Assembly (NCBI RefSeq): GCF_900102425.1
Contig: NZ_FNBT01000005.1
Location: 186,001-250,000 of the forward strand
Source of the DNA: Blastococcus aurantiacus
GTDB taxonomy: Bacteria > Actinomycetota > Actinomycetes > Mycobacteriales > Geodermatophilaceae
Direction: 5' to 3'
Length of the DNA stretch: 64,000 nt
The notes beneath the pieces are model-generated. The model searched no databases, was not told where the DNA came from, and saw nothing but the letters and a program-made list of their open reading frames with translations. This document shows, piece after piece, positions 26,877 through 35,395 of the stretch. The position numbers were made by a program, and so were the translations under genes. The first letter of the stretch is position 1. Every line of letters starts with the position of its first letter.

Positions 26877-27563
26877 ATGCGCGGACGCGGGCGGTGGATC
26901 GTGCTCGCACTGGCCTGTCTCATGGTCGCCGCGGTGGCGCTGCTGCTGGTCGACCGGCGGCCTCCCGCCCCGGAGATGAACGAGACGAGCGCCGCTCCGT
27001 GCGAGGAGCCGCTGTCCGCCGGTGGCGCGGTGGCCCTCGGCGACTCGATCACCTTCGGCTCCACCCTGCCGCACGCCGAGGACTCGTGGTTCGAGCAACT
27101 GGCCTGCGCCGAGGACCCCCCGATCCGGTACGCCCACAACGCCGGCATCTACGGGAACACGACGGAGCAGATGCTCGCGCGCCTGGACGGTGACGTGCTG
27201 GCGCGGGACCCCGACACGGTCTTCGTCCTCGGCGGGACGAACGACGTCCTGAGCGGCATCCCGCAGGCCGAGACGATCGGCCACCTGCGCGAGATCGTCG
27301 AACGCAGCCGGCAGGCAGGCGCCGACGTGTACCTGGGAACCATCCCGCCGCAGGCGGTCCCCCTCGCCATCGAGACGACCGTGGATCTCAACGAGGCCAT
27401 CGTCGCGATGGCCGAGCGGGTGGACGTGCCGGTGCTCGACTTCCATGCCGCGTTCTTCGACACCGACGGCAGGCACCACGACGGGCTCTTCTCCGACATG
27501 GTGCACCCGTCGGTCACCGGCGCCCGGCTGATGGCCCAGGTCGCCCGCGAGGCCCTCGCCTGA
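26877..27563 (+). CDS. Secreted or membrane-anchored SGNH/GDSL hydrolase
   Basis: 228 aa. N-terminal basic residues and a hydrophobic helix (WIVLALACLMVAAVALLLV, 7-25) anchor or export it. SGNH blocks: VALGDSITFGS (catalytic Ser, block I), NAGIYGNTT (Gly, II), VLGGTNDV (Asn, III) and DMVHPSVTGARLM (Asp-x-x-His, V). An esterase or lipase on wall or lipid esters; substrate unknown. Confidence 0.85.
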   Translation: MRGRGRWIVLALACLMVAAVALLLVDRRPPAPEMNETSAAPCEEPLSAGGAVALGDSITFGSTLPHAEDSWFEQLACAEDPPIRYAHNAGIYGNTTEQMLARLDGDVLARDPDTVFVLGGTNDVLSGIPQAETIGHLREIVERSRQAGADVYLGTIPPQAVPLAIETTVDLNEAIVAMAERVDVPVLDFHAAFFDTDGRHHDGLFSDMVHPSVTGARLMAQVAREALA

Positions 27564-27631
27564 CACGACGGCGGGACCTCCCGCCCCCGACGGGGGACGC
27601 GGCGCGACGCGCGCTGAACTAGCGTCCGCCC

Positions 27632-29065
27632 GTGGCCCTCGACCGGAACCTGGACGCCCGCCTGCACGCGTTCGTCCGGGGGCTGCCCAGCTCGCCGGCC
27701 GACCGGTGGCTGCTCCGGCTGACCCGCTCGGCCAACCACGGCCGGCTCTGGCTCGTCCTCGGTGGGCTGCTGGCCCTCCGCCGGGGTGCGCTGCGCCGCG
27801 GCGCGCTGCGCGGGATCGGCTCGATGGCGATCACCAGCGCGCTCACCAACGCCGTCCTCAAGACGCTGTTCCGGCGTGGCCGGCCCGAGCAGCCCACGCA
27901 GCCCAGCGAGCGGACGCTGCGCCGCACGCCCACCTCGTCGTCGTTCCCGAGCGGGCACGCCGCCTCCGCCGCGGCGTTCGTCACCGGGCTGGCGATGGAG
28001 TCGCTGCCCGCCGGTGCCGCGATGGCTCCGGTCGGACTCGCCGTCGGCTACTCCCGGGTGCACGTGGGCGTGCACTACCCCGGGGACGTCGCCGCCGGGT
28101 TCGCCGTGGGGGCCGGCGTGGCCGCCGCGACCCAGCACTGGTGGCGGGTGCGCCCGAAGGAGCCGGCCCGGGTGCGGCCGTCGTCGGAGGCGCCCGCCCT
28201 GCCGGAGGGCGAGGGCCTGGCCGTGGCGGTGAACCCGCGCTCGGGCCCCGACGACTACGACCCCGCCGACGACATCCGCCGCCTGCTCCCCCGCGCGCAG
28301 GTGCTCGAGCTGTCCGAGGACGCCGGTGTTGCAGAGCTCCTGGGGACGGCGGCGCGCGACGGCGCCCTGGCGCTCGGGGTGGCCGGCGGGGACGGCAGCG
28401 TGGCCGCGGCCGCCGCGGTGGCGCTCGAGCACGGGCTGCCACTGGCGGTCATCCCGGCAGGCACCCTCAACCACTTCGCCCGCGACGTCGGCCTGCTCGC
28501 CCCGCAGGACGCCGTCGACGCGGTGCTGGCCGGCGAGGCGGTGACCGTGGACGTCGCCGACGTCAACGGGACGCCGTTCCTCAACACCTCGAGCATCGGC
28601 GCCTACCCGGAGATGGTGCGCCGCCGCGACCGGCTCGCAGGAAGGCTGGGCAAGTGGCTGGCGCTCACCGTCGCGGCAGCCCAGGTGCTGCGCACGGGCA
28701 CGCCGGTGCAGCTCGACGTCGACGGGCAGCGGCTGCGGGTCTGGATCCTCTTCGTCGGCAACTGCCTCTACACCCCGCGCGGGCTCTCGCCGGCCTGGCG
28801 TCCGCGGCTGGAGGACGGGCTGCTCGACGTGCAGTACCTGCGGGCCGACCTGCGCTTCGGCCGCACCCGCGCGGTGCTGGCCACGCTGCTGGGCGTGAGC
28901 GAGCACAGCCGCAGCTACGGCAAGTTCCAGGCGGAGGAGCTGACCGTGGTCTCGCGGTCCGGTCCGCAGCGGGTGGCCTACGACGGCGAGATGGGCCAGC
29001 CGGCCACGGAGTTCCGCTTCGGCAAGCGCGCCCCGCTGACCGTCTACTGCTGCCGCGACAGGTGA
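27632..29065 (+). CDS. PAP2 phosphatase - diacylglycerol/sphingosine-type lipid kinase fusion
   Basis: 477 aa from GTG. The N-terminal PAP2 domain has KTLFRRGRPEQP (motif 1), SSFPSGHAASAAAFV (motif 2) and YSRVHVGVHYPGDVAAG (motif 3, catalytic His). After a linker near 180 comes a DAGK/LCB5 domain with AVAVNPRSGP, GVAGGDGSVAAAA (nucleotide loop) and VIPAGTLNHFARDVG. One half removes a phosphate from a lipid or polyprenyl phosphate and the other adds one to a lipid alcohol. The fusion occurs in actinobacteria. GTGA overlap couples it to the next gene. Confidence 0.88.
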   Translation: MALDRNLDARLHAFVRGLPSSPADRWLLRLTRSANHGRLWLVLGGLLALRRGALRRGALRGIGSMAITSALTNAVLKTLFRRGRPEQPTQPSERTLRRTPTSSSFPSGHAASAAAFVTGLAMESLPAGAAMAPVGLAVGYSRVHVGVHYPGDVAAGFAVGAGVAAATQHWWRVRPKEPARVRPSSEAPALPEGEGLAVAVNPRSGPDDYDPADDIRRLLPRAQVLELSEDAGVAELLGTAARDGALALGVAGGDGSVAAAAAVALEHGLPLAVIPAGTLNHFARDVGLLAPQDAVDAVLAGEAVTVDVADVNGTPFLNTSSIGAYPEMVRRRDRLAGRLGKWLALTVAAAQVLRTGTPVQLDVDGQRLRVWILFVGNCLYTPRGLSPAWRPRLEDGLLDVQYLRADLRFGRTRAVLATLLGVSEHSRSYGKFQAEELTVVSRSGPQRVAYDGEMGQPATEFRFGKRAPLTVYCCRDR

Positions 29066-29895
29066 CCGGCTCCGGTCCCGGTCGGCGCTGCGGCGCACCG
29101 GCAGCAGCTCGACTCCTGGTCGCGGTGGTCGTCGTCGCTGCGGGCTGCTCCTCACCGGACACCGCCACGCCCTCCACCGGGGACGGTTCGGCGGAACCGT
29201 GGCGTCCGTCCGCGGGCACCACGTGGCAGTACCAGCTGAGCGGACGGGTGGACGTGTCCGCGGACGCCGCCGTCTTCGTCGTCGACGGGGCGGACACCAC
29301 GGCCGACACGGTGCGGGAGCTGCACGACCGGGGGCGCCGCGCGGTCTGCTACGTCAACGCCGGCGCCTACGAGGACTGGCGGAGCGACGCTTCTCGCTAC
29401 CCCGCCGACGTCCTGGGGGCTCCCCTGGACGGCTGGCCCGGGGAGCGGTGGCTGGACATCCGGCGCACCGACGTCCTGCTGCCCCTGCTCGCCGCGCGCC
29501 TCGACGTCTGCCGCGCCAAGGGCTTCGACGCCGTCGAGGGAGACAACGTCGACGGGTACGCCAACGAGTCCGGATTCCCGCTCGGGGCCGGGGACCAGGT
29601 GGTGTTCAACCGCGTCCTCGCGGACCTGGCACACGAGCGCGGTCTCGCGATCGGGCTGAAGAACGACGTCGAGCAGGCCGCGGAGCTGGAGCCGTCGTTC
29701 GACTTCGCGATCAACGAGGAGTGCCTCGCGTTCGACGAGTGCGACGCCTACGCGCCGTTCGTCCGCGCCGGCAAGGCGGTGCTCAACGTGGAGTACTCCG
29801 CGCCCTCCGAGGACGCGTGCGCCCGGGCCGGCTCCCTCGGGCTCTCCACCATCGTCAAGGAGCTGGACCTGGCCGCGCCCCTGCGCCGCTGCTGA
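29062..29895 (+). CDS. GH114 family (endo-alpha-1,4-polygalactosaminidase-like) lipoprotein
   Basis: 277 aa. GTG start overlaps the previous stop. Lipobox VAAGC after a hydrophobic run (LLVAVVVVAAGC). GH114 blocks: VCYVNAGAYEDWRSD, WPGERWLDIRRTDVL, KGFDAVEGDNVDGYANESG (acidic residues of the active site), LKNDVEQAAEL and NEECLAFDECDAYAPF. Such enzymes cleave galactosamine-containing or related exopolysaccharides at the surface. It may modify the glycan built by the genes from 35 kb on. Confidence 0.85.
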   Translation: MTGSGPGRRCGAPAAARLLVAVVVVAAGCSSPDTATPSTGDGSAEPWRPSAGTTWQYQLSGRVDVSADAAVFVVDGADTTADTVRELHDRGRRAVCYVNAGAYEDWRSDASRYPADVLGAPLDGWPGERWLDIRRTDVLLPLLAARLDVCRAKGFDAVEGDNVDGYANESGFPLGAGDQVVFNRVLADLAHERGLAIGLKNDVEQAAELEPSFDFAINEECLAFDECDAYAPFVRAGKAVLNVEYSAPSEDACARAGSLGLSTIVKELDLAAPLRRC

Positions 29896-30030
29896 TCGAG
29901 CCGCCCGTCGACTCGTCGAGGGGCGGACCCCGCCGGTGATCACTACGGTCGGTCGCAGGGATTGCCCGCGCTCCGCGCCGGGCACTGCACGCCCCGACGT
30001 CCACCGAGGTACAGAGGGAAAGAGGTCACC

Positions 30031-30576
30031 ATGCTGGTCCGCCGGATCGCCCGGCCCTTGCTCGCCGCCCCGTTCATCTACGGCGGCATCAGCACCCTGC
30101 GCAAGCCGCAGGACCGCGTCCCCGGGGCCGCCCCGGTCGTGGAGAAGATCGCAGAGGCAGCCGACGCCCAGCTCCCGGTGCAGGTGCCCCGCGACGTCCA
30201 GCAGTGGGTGCAGGCCGACGCCGCCGTCAAGGTCGCCGCCGGCTCGCTGTTCGCGCTGGGCAAGTTCCCGCGGCTGACCGCGCTGGTCCTGTCGGCCTCC
30301 ATCGTGCCGACGACGCTGGCCGGGCACCGGTTCTGGGAGCACGAGGACCCGACCGAGCAGTTCGGCCAGATCTCGAACTTCCTGAAGAACACCGGGCTCC
30401 TCGGCGGCCTGCTGCTGGCCGCCGTCGACACCGAGGGCAAGCCGTCGGTCGGCTACCGCACCCGGCGCGCGGCGAAGAAGGCCGCCGCCTCGACGGAGAA
30501 GAGCTTCGAGCAGGCCTCCAAGCGCGCCGCCAAGGCGCAGAAGAAGGCCGAGAAGCAGCTCAAGAAGCAGCGCTGA
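30031..30576 (+). CDS. DoxX-type membrane protein with Lys/Ala-rich tail
   Basis: 181 aa. ATG at 30031 with AGAGG upstream. Four hydrophobic segments over residues 5-140 with the DoxX pattern (PFIYGGISTLRKP, KVAAGSLFALGKFPRLTALVL, PTTLAGHRFW). The last ~40 residues are a charged Ala/Lys helix (KRAAKAQKKAEKQLKKQR), resembling histone H1-like tails. Function of the tail unknown; it might bind nucleic acid or acidic phospholipids. Confidence 0.8.
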   Translation: MLVRRIARPLLAAPFIYGGISTLRKPQDRVPGAAPVVEKIAEAADAQLPVQVPRDVQQWVQADAAVKVAAGSLFALGKFPRLTALVLSASIVPTTLAGHRFWEHEDPTEQFGQISNFLKNTGLLGGLLLAAVDTEGKPSVGYRTRRAAKKAAASTEKSFEQASKRAAKAQKKAEKQLKKQR

Positions 30577-30589
30577 GCAGGGTCGAGCA

Positions 30590-31639
30590 CTGAGCACCCC
30601 GCTGGCGCCCGCGGCCGCGCTCCGGAGGATCGCCTTCCTCCTGGAGCGCGCCCGCGAGCCCAGCTACCGGGTGTCGGCGTTCCGCACCGCCGCGGCCGTG
30701 GTCGACGGCCTGGGCGAGGACCAGCTCGACCTCAAGATCCGCACCAACACGCTCAAGGACCTCAAGGGCGTGGGCCCCAAGACCGCCGCCGTCATCGTGC
30801 AGGCGCACAAGGGGCAGGTCCCCGAGTACCTCACGAAGCTCGAGCAGGACCTCGCCGAGCTCGTCCCGATGGCCGACGACGTCGCCGAGTTCCGTGCCGC
30901 CCTCAAGGGCGACCTGCACCTGCACTCCGACTGGTCCGACGGCGGTTCCCCGATCCGGGAGATGGCCGAGGCCGCCATCGCGCTGGGCCACGAGTACATG
31001 GCGCTGACCGACCACTCCCCGCGGCTGACCGTGGCCAACGGCCTGTCGCCCCAGCGGTTGGAGGAGCAGCTGGACGTGGTCGCCGCGCTCAACGAGGAGC
31101 TCGCCCCGTTCCGGATCCTCACCGGCATCGAGTGCGACATCAACGTCGACGGCTCCCTCGACCAGACCGACGAGCTGCTCGGCCGCCTGGACGTCGTCGT
31201 CGCCAGCGTGCACTCCGACCTGCGCGCGGACTCCACGGCGATGACCGCGCGCATGCTCACCGCCGTCGCCAACCCGCACACCGACGTCCTCGGGCACTGC
31301 ACCGGCCGGCTGGTCATCGGCCGCCGGCAGCGCAACGGCGAGCAGAAGCCCCGGCCGGAGAGCACGTTCGACGCCGAGGCGGTGTTCAGCGCGTGCGTCG
31401 AGTTCGGCACCGCCGTCGAGATCAACTCCCGGCCCGAGCGGCTCGATCCGCCGCGGCGGCTGCTCACCCTGGCCAACGAGCTGGGCTGCGAGTTCTCCAT
31501 CGACACCGACGCGCACGCCCCCGGCCAGCTCGACTGGCAGTACAACGGTGTGGAGCGGGCGATCGAGTGCGGCGTCGACCCCGAGCGGGTCATCAACACC
31601 AAGGCCGCGGACGACCTGCTGGCCTGGACCGCGGGCTGA
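30590..31639 (+). CDS. PHP-domain phosphoesterase with N-terminal HhH (PolX-like) region
   Basis: 349 aa if begun at CTG 30590. The HhH homology (LRRIAFLLERAREPSYRVSAFRTAAAVV) begins well before the first standard start, GTG at 30671, and no ATG, GTG or TTG lies in frame between. HhH: LKDLKGVGPKTAAVIVQAHKG. PHP metal motifs: GDLHLHSDWSDG, ALTDHSPR, GIECDINVDG, VASVHSDLR, LGHCTGR and SIDTDAHAP. There is no polymerase palm, so it is a stand-alone phosphoesterase, perhaps in DNA repair or nucleotide or sugar-phosphate hydrolysis. Confidence 0.82.
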   Translation: MSTPLAPAAALRRIAFLLERAREPSYRVSAFRTAAAVVDGLGEDQLDLKIRTNTLKDLKGVGPKTAAVIVQAHKGQVPEYLTKLEQDLAELVPMADDVAEFRAALKGDLHLHSDWSDGGSPIREMAEAAIALGHEYMALTDHSPRLTVANGLSPQRLEEQLDVVAALNEELAPFRILTGIECDINVDGSLDQTDELLGRLDVVVASVHSDLRADSTAMTARMLTAVANPHTDVLGHCTGRLVIGRRQRNGEQKPRPESTFDAEAVFSACVEFGTAVEINSRPERLDPPRRLLTLANELGCEFSIDTDAHAPGQLDWQYNGVERAIECGVDPERVINTKAADDLLAWTAG

Positions 31640-31829
31640 CGGGCAGGTTCCCCGCCGGCCGAGGTCGAACGGTGGGACCGGTGGTGCGCGAGCGCCGTCC
31701 GGGACGAACGGTGACCGGATCTCCACCAGACCGGCGGAGTTCCGCATACGGTGTCGCCGACCGCGGCCGAACCCGAGCCGCTCGCGCGCCGATCGCTCCT
31801 GCCGACGGCCGACCGTCCAGGAGCTGTGC

Positions 31830-33029
31830 ATGTTCCGCACCGCCCGTCCACGCCGCAGCGCGGCCGCCGTCCTCGCCGTCGTCGCGGCCGTCATGGCGTT
31901 CAGCGCGCCGGCCGCGCACGCGCAGACCTTCACCTCGGCGGCCACCGGCAGCCACGACGTGGGCGGCGCGATCCTGACGAAGTACCGCGCGCACGGCGGC
32001 CCGGCCGGCCGCCTCGGCTACCCGGTGACCGACGAGCTGGCCACGCCGCGGGTCCACGGCCGGTTCAACGCCTTCCAGGGCGGCTCCATCTACTGGACGC
32101 CGAGCACCGGGGCGCACGCGGTGTGGGGCAAGATCCTGCAGCGCTGGGGCGGACTGGGCTGGGAGGGCGGCCCGCTCGGCTTCCCCACCACCGACGAGCT
32201 GACCACCCCTGACCGCGTCGGCCGGTTCACCCTCTTCCAGAAGGGCGCCATCTACTGGACGCCCGCCACCGGGGCGCACCCGGTCTACGGCGCCATCCAG
32301 CAGCGCTGGGCCTCGCTCGGCTGGGAGACCGGTGCACTGGGCTACCCCGTCACCGGCGAGTTCGCCATCCCGGGCGGCAGGGCGCAGGACTTCCAGTACG
32401 GCTCGATCCGGTGGTTCCCGAAGACGGGCACGACCGTGGTCGGAGCGCCGGCCCTCGGCTTCGCGCCGCCCGGCACCCAGGTGGTCACCGTCGCCGCGCC
32501 CTCGGCCACGTCGACGACCGCCACGCTCACCGCCTGGGAGCGCGTGGGCAGCACCTGGCGGATCGCGGTGGGCCCGGTGACGGCCCGGATCGGCTCGGCC
32601 GGTGTGGGTGCGGCCAGCGAGGGGTCGACCCGCACCCCGGCCGGCACGTTCCGGCTGACCGAGGCCTTCGGCCGGGCCGGCAACCCCGGCACCGTGCTCC
32701 CCTACCGCCGCGTCGACGGCGACGACTGGTGGGTCTCCGACGTCACCAGCCCCCGCTACAACCAGTACGCCCAGTGCGCGCCGGGCACCTGCCCGTTCGA
32801 CGAGCGGGCCGGCGAGAACCTCTACGCGCAGGGCGCGGTCTACGACCAGGCCGTGGTCATCGACTACAACCGCGAGGGACGGCGCGGCGCGGGCTCGGCG
32901 TTCTTCCTGCACATCGCCAACGGGAAGGCGACGGCGGGCTGCGTGGCGATCGAGCGCCGGGCGCTCGAGAAGCTGATGCGCTGGCTGAAGCCGGGCGCGA
33001 AGCCGGTCATCGCCATGGGAGTCGGCTGA
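31830..33029 (+). CDS. Secreted LGFP-repeat protein with L,D-transpeptidase-like domain
   Basis: 399 aa. AGGAG 8 bases before the ATG. Signal peptide ending APAAHAQ (~31). Three LGFP repeats (about 45-215: LGYPVTDELATP, LGFPTTDELTTP, LGYPVTGEFAIP), which bind wall polymers such as arabinogalactan. The C-terminal ~180 residues are a YkuD-type fold with SAFFLHIANGKATAGCVAI, carrying the His and Cys of L,D-transpeptidases. Likely links or tailors peptidoglycan in the wall. Confidence 0.83.
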   Translation: MFRTARPRRSAAAVLAVVAAVMAFSAPAAHAQTFTSAATGSHDVGGAILTKYRAHGGPAGRLGYPVTDELATPRVHGRFNAFQGGSIYWTPSTGAHAVWGKILQRWGGLGWEGGPLGFPTTDELTTPDRVGRFTLFQKGAIYWTPATGAHPVYGAIQQRWASLGWETGALGYPVTGEFAIPGGRAQDFQYGSIRWFPKTGTTVVGAPALGFAPPGTQVVTVAAPSATSTTATLTAWERVGSTWRIAVGPVTARIGSAGVGAASEGSTRTPAGTFRLTEAFGRAGNPGTVLPYRRVDGDDWWVSDVTSPRYNQYAQCAPGTCPFDERAGENLYAQGAVYDQAVVIDYNREGRRGAGSAFFLHIANGKATAGCVAIERRALEKLMRWLKPGAKPVIAMGVG

Positions 33030-33037
33030 CGGCCGGC

Positions 33038-33757
33038 CTATCCACCGCTGCCGGGCATCGCTCCGGTGTCGGAGAGCTCGCGGGCGACGTCGACGAGCTT
33101 GCGGTTCTTCTCCTGCGACACCTGGGACAGCACCTCGAACGCCTGGTCGGCTGTGAGCCGGTAGCGCTCCATGAGGATGCCCTTTGCCTGCCCGATGAGG
33201 TCGCGGTTGCTCATCCCGACGCGCAGGTGCTCCTCGTGCTCGGCGCCGGCCAGCGCGACAGCGGCGTGGCCGGCGAACATCTGCCCGATCTCCTGGCACT
33301 CGTCGCCGAAGGCTCCCGGGATCCGTGAGAACAGGTTCATGGCACCGAGCTGATCGCCCACCACGAAGAGCTGGAAGCAGATCATGCTGCGGATGCCCTG
33401 GTCGGCGGCCTCCGCCGCGAATTCACGCCAGCGGTCCTCGGTACGCATGTCGTCGACCCGGACGACCTCGTTCTCCCAGATGGCGTCCATGCAGGGGCCC
33501 TGCCCGAGCCGCTGCTGCAGCGCGTCCAGCTGCCGTGGCAGCTCACTGGTCGCTGCCCGCGGCTCGACCTTCCTGCGGCCGATCACGTAGCTGATGCTGC
33601 ACTCTTCGGCGTTGGGCACCGTAGCCACCGCCGCCGCGGTGATCGCCTGCAGCGTGGCCTCGACATCGCCGTGTTCCTCCTGGAGCTGACGGGCGACCCG
33701 GCTCATGGCATCTCCGAGGTGACGCCTCGGGTCCGCGACCAGCTCGTTGTCGGTCAT
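33038..33757 (-). CDS. GAF-ANTAR RNA-binding antiterminator/regulator
   Basis: 239 aa. GAF domain about 30-165 (with GQGPCMDAIWENEVVRVDDM), then a C-terminal ANTAR three-helix domain, IGQAKGILMERYRLTADQAFEVLSQVSQEKNRKL. ANTAR proteins bind paired hexaloop hairpins in nascent RNA to block termination. Convergent with the LGFP gene (8-base gap) and divergent from a second GAF-ANTAR gene. Confidence 0.88.
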   Translation of the reverse strand: MTDNELVADPRRHLGDAMSRVARQLQEEHGDVEATLQAITAAAVATVPNAEECSISYVIGRRKVEPRAATSELPRQLDALQQRLGQGPCMDAIWENEVVRVDDMRTEDRWREFAAEAADQGIRSMICFQLFVVGDQLGAMNLFSRIPGAFGDECQEIGQMFAGHAAVALAGAEHEEHLRVGMSNRDLIGQAKGILMERYRLTADQAFEVLSQVSQEKNRKLVDVARELSDTGAMPGSGG

Positions 33758-34137
33758 GGATGGACCCTAGTGCCGACCGGCTGCTCGAGAGCCGCGCGTT
33801 GCGGCTGATCACCGGCGGCGCGAGCCCGTCCCGTCGCGGTTGGCCGGGCGACCACGGGGCACTCTGCCGGGCACCCCCTGTGAGCCGGTCCCGGGGAGCC
33901 GCAGCGGCCACGTCCCGCCAGTCCAAGTCCGGGCTGGCGGGGCCGCCACGACCCGCAGCCAGGAGCGGCGCGGGGGTGTCGTCCCCGCCTGCACGTGCGG
34001 GTACGGTGACGGCTGTACCGCTTCGGCGGTTTCTGTGGGTCATACAGCGGCCTAGGGAGTTCTGCGCCGTCTTCATCCGGCGCACTCCGGACCAGGGCGG
34101 AGCCCTGGGTAGCCGGACCCGACTGGCAGGGCCCGCA
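33758..34137. promoter_or_regulatory. Divergent intergenic region between two GAF-ANTAR genes (380 bases)
   Basis: Must carry the promoters of both regulators. I see no convincing -35/-10 pair or paired ANTAR hexaloop hairpins by eye. The plus-strand frame stays open through it, but the protein family homology starts only near 34138. Confidence 0.3.
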
Positions 34138-34926
34138 GTGAGTATCGACGACCCCTCCGTCCAGCGACCCTCCGTGGACCCGCGCGATGCCTTCGCCCAG
34201 CTCGGGCGGATCTCCTTCGAGGACACCTCGATGCACGAGCTGCTGCAGCGGGTGGCCGAGCTGTCCAAGCAGGTGATCCCGGGGGTCGCCGAGGCCTCGG
34301 TGAGCCTCATCGCCGACGACAAGCCGACCACGCCGGCCTTCACCGGGCAGCTCGCGATCGACCTGGACGAGTCGCAGTACGCCCGCGGCTACGGCCCCTG
34401 CCTGGAGGCCGCGGTCGGGCAGGAGATCCGGGAGATCACCGACGCGCGCACGGAGACGCGCTGGCCCGAGTACACGCCGGTCTGCGTCGAGCGTGGCTCG
34501 CTGAGCTCGCTGTCGGTACCGGTGCCGGTACGGGAGAACATCCAGGCAGCGCTGAACCTGTACGGGCGGCAGGCCCACGCGTTCGACGCCACTTCGCAGG
34601 CGACCGGCCGGGAGTTCGCCGCCTACGTGGCCGTCGCGGTCCGGAACATGCACCTGTACGAGACCACGCGCGAGTGGGCGACCAACCTGGACGCGGCGAT
34701 GCGGAGCCGGGCGGTCATCGAGCAGGCCAAGGGCATCCTGATGAGCCAGCGGCGCTGCGACGCGGCGGAGGCGTTCAGCCTCCTGGCGGAGGCCTCACAG
34801 CGGTCGAACCGCAAGCTGCGCGACATCGCCGCGTCGCTCGTCGCCGGCGTCAGCGGTGCGCCCGCCCCGCCGGGGGCGACGGCGGGTCCTGAGCCGGGGG
34901 CACGGCCCGGGTCGTGGGGCCGCTAG
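34138..34926 (+). CDS. GAF-ANTAR RNA-binding regulator, second copy
   Basis: 262 aa from GTG 34138. GAF domain ~25-165 (GYGPCLEAAVGQEIREITDARTETRWPEY), ANTAR domain VIEQAKGILMSQRRCDAAEAFSLL with the conserved AKGILM. Divergent paralog of the gene at 33038. A Pro/Gly-rich tail follows ANTAR. Confidence 0.85.
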   Translation: MSIDDPSVQRPSVDPRDAFAQLGRISFEDTSMHELLQRVAELSKQVIPGVAEASVSLIADDKPTTPAFTGQLAIDLDESQYARGYGPCLEAAVGQEIREITDARTETRWPEYTPVCVERGSLSSLSVPVPVRENIQAALNLYGRQAHAFDATSQATGREFAAYVAVAVRNMHLYETTREWATNLDAAMRSRAVIEQAKGILMSQRRCDAAEAFSLLAEASQRSNRKLRDIAASLVAGVSGAPAPPGATAGPEPGARPGSWGR

Positions 34927-34936
34927 CGTTGCTGCG

Positions 34937-35341
34937 GTGCACCGGCCCTGGCTGACCGCGGGATTCGTGGCCGCCGCCCTCGGTGTGGTCGCGTTGACGT
35001 TCGGCCCTTCCCCCGCGGACCTGCTGTTCACCCTCACCCAGTCCGTGCCCGGGCTCGACGAGCTCTCGTCCACGACCGTCGAGATGGCCGCCAACGTGCT
35101 GCTGTTCGTGCCCGTCGCGCTGCTCCTCGCCGCCGCGGCCCCGCGGCTGTCCGGGGTGCTCGTCTGGCTGCTCTGCACCGCGGCCTCGGCAGGGGTGGAG
35201 GCGGCGCAGCTGGTCCTGCCCGGTCGGCAGACCAGCGTCCGGGACGTCGTCCTCAATTCCGCGGGCGCCGCGATCGGCGTGCTGCTGCACGCCCTGGTCG
35301 GCCGCCGGCGGTCGCGTTCACCCGGTCGAGCCCGCCGTTGA
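34937..35341 (+). CDS. VanZ family membrane protein
   Basis: 134 aa, four membrane segments. VanZ pattern: TVEMAANVLLFVPVALLLA, then SAGVEAAQLVLPGRQTSVRDVVLNSAGAAIGVLL. GTG at 34937, 10 bases after the previous stop. VanZ proteins affect teicoplanin resistance in enterococci; in actinobacteria they often sit beside surface-glycan genes. Confidence 0.85.
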   Translation: MHRPWLTAGFVAAALGVVALTFGPSPADLLFTLTQSVPGLDELSSTTVEMAANVLLFVPVALLLAAAAPRLSGVLVWLLCTAASAGVEAAQLVLPGRQTSVRDVVLNSAGAAIGVLLHALVGRRRSRSPGRARR

Positions 35342-35395
35342 TCCACCTCGGCCCGCAGCCACTACCGTGGCTGACCGACCGACCGGAGGGCAGAC

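Noticed and set aside
27149-29155. Long minus-strand frame opposite the PAP2-kinase gene (668 codons)
   Set aside because: Composition is Arg/Ala/Gly/Pro-rich with no domains; it is the antisense shadow of a well-supported gene in high-GC DNA.
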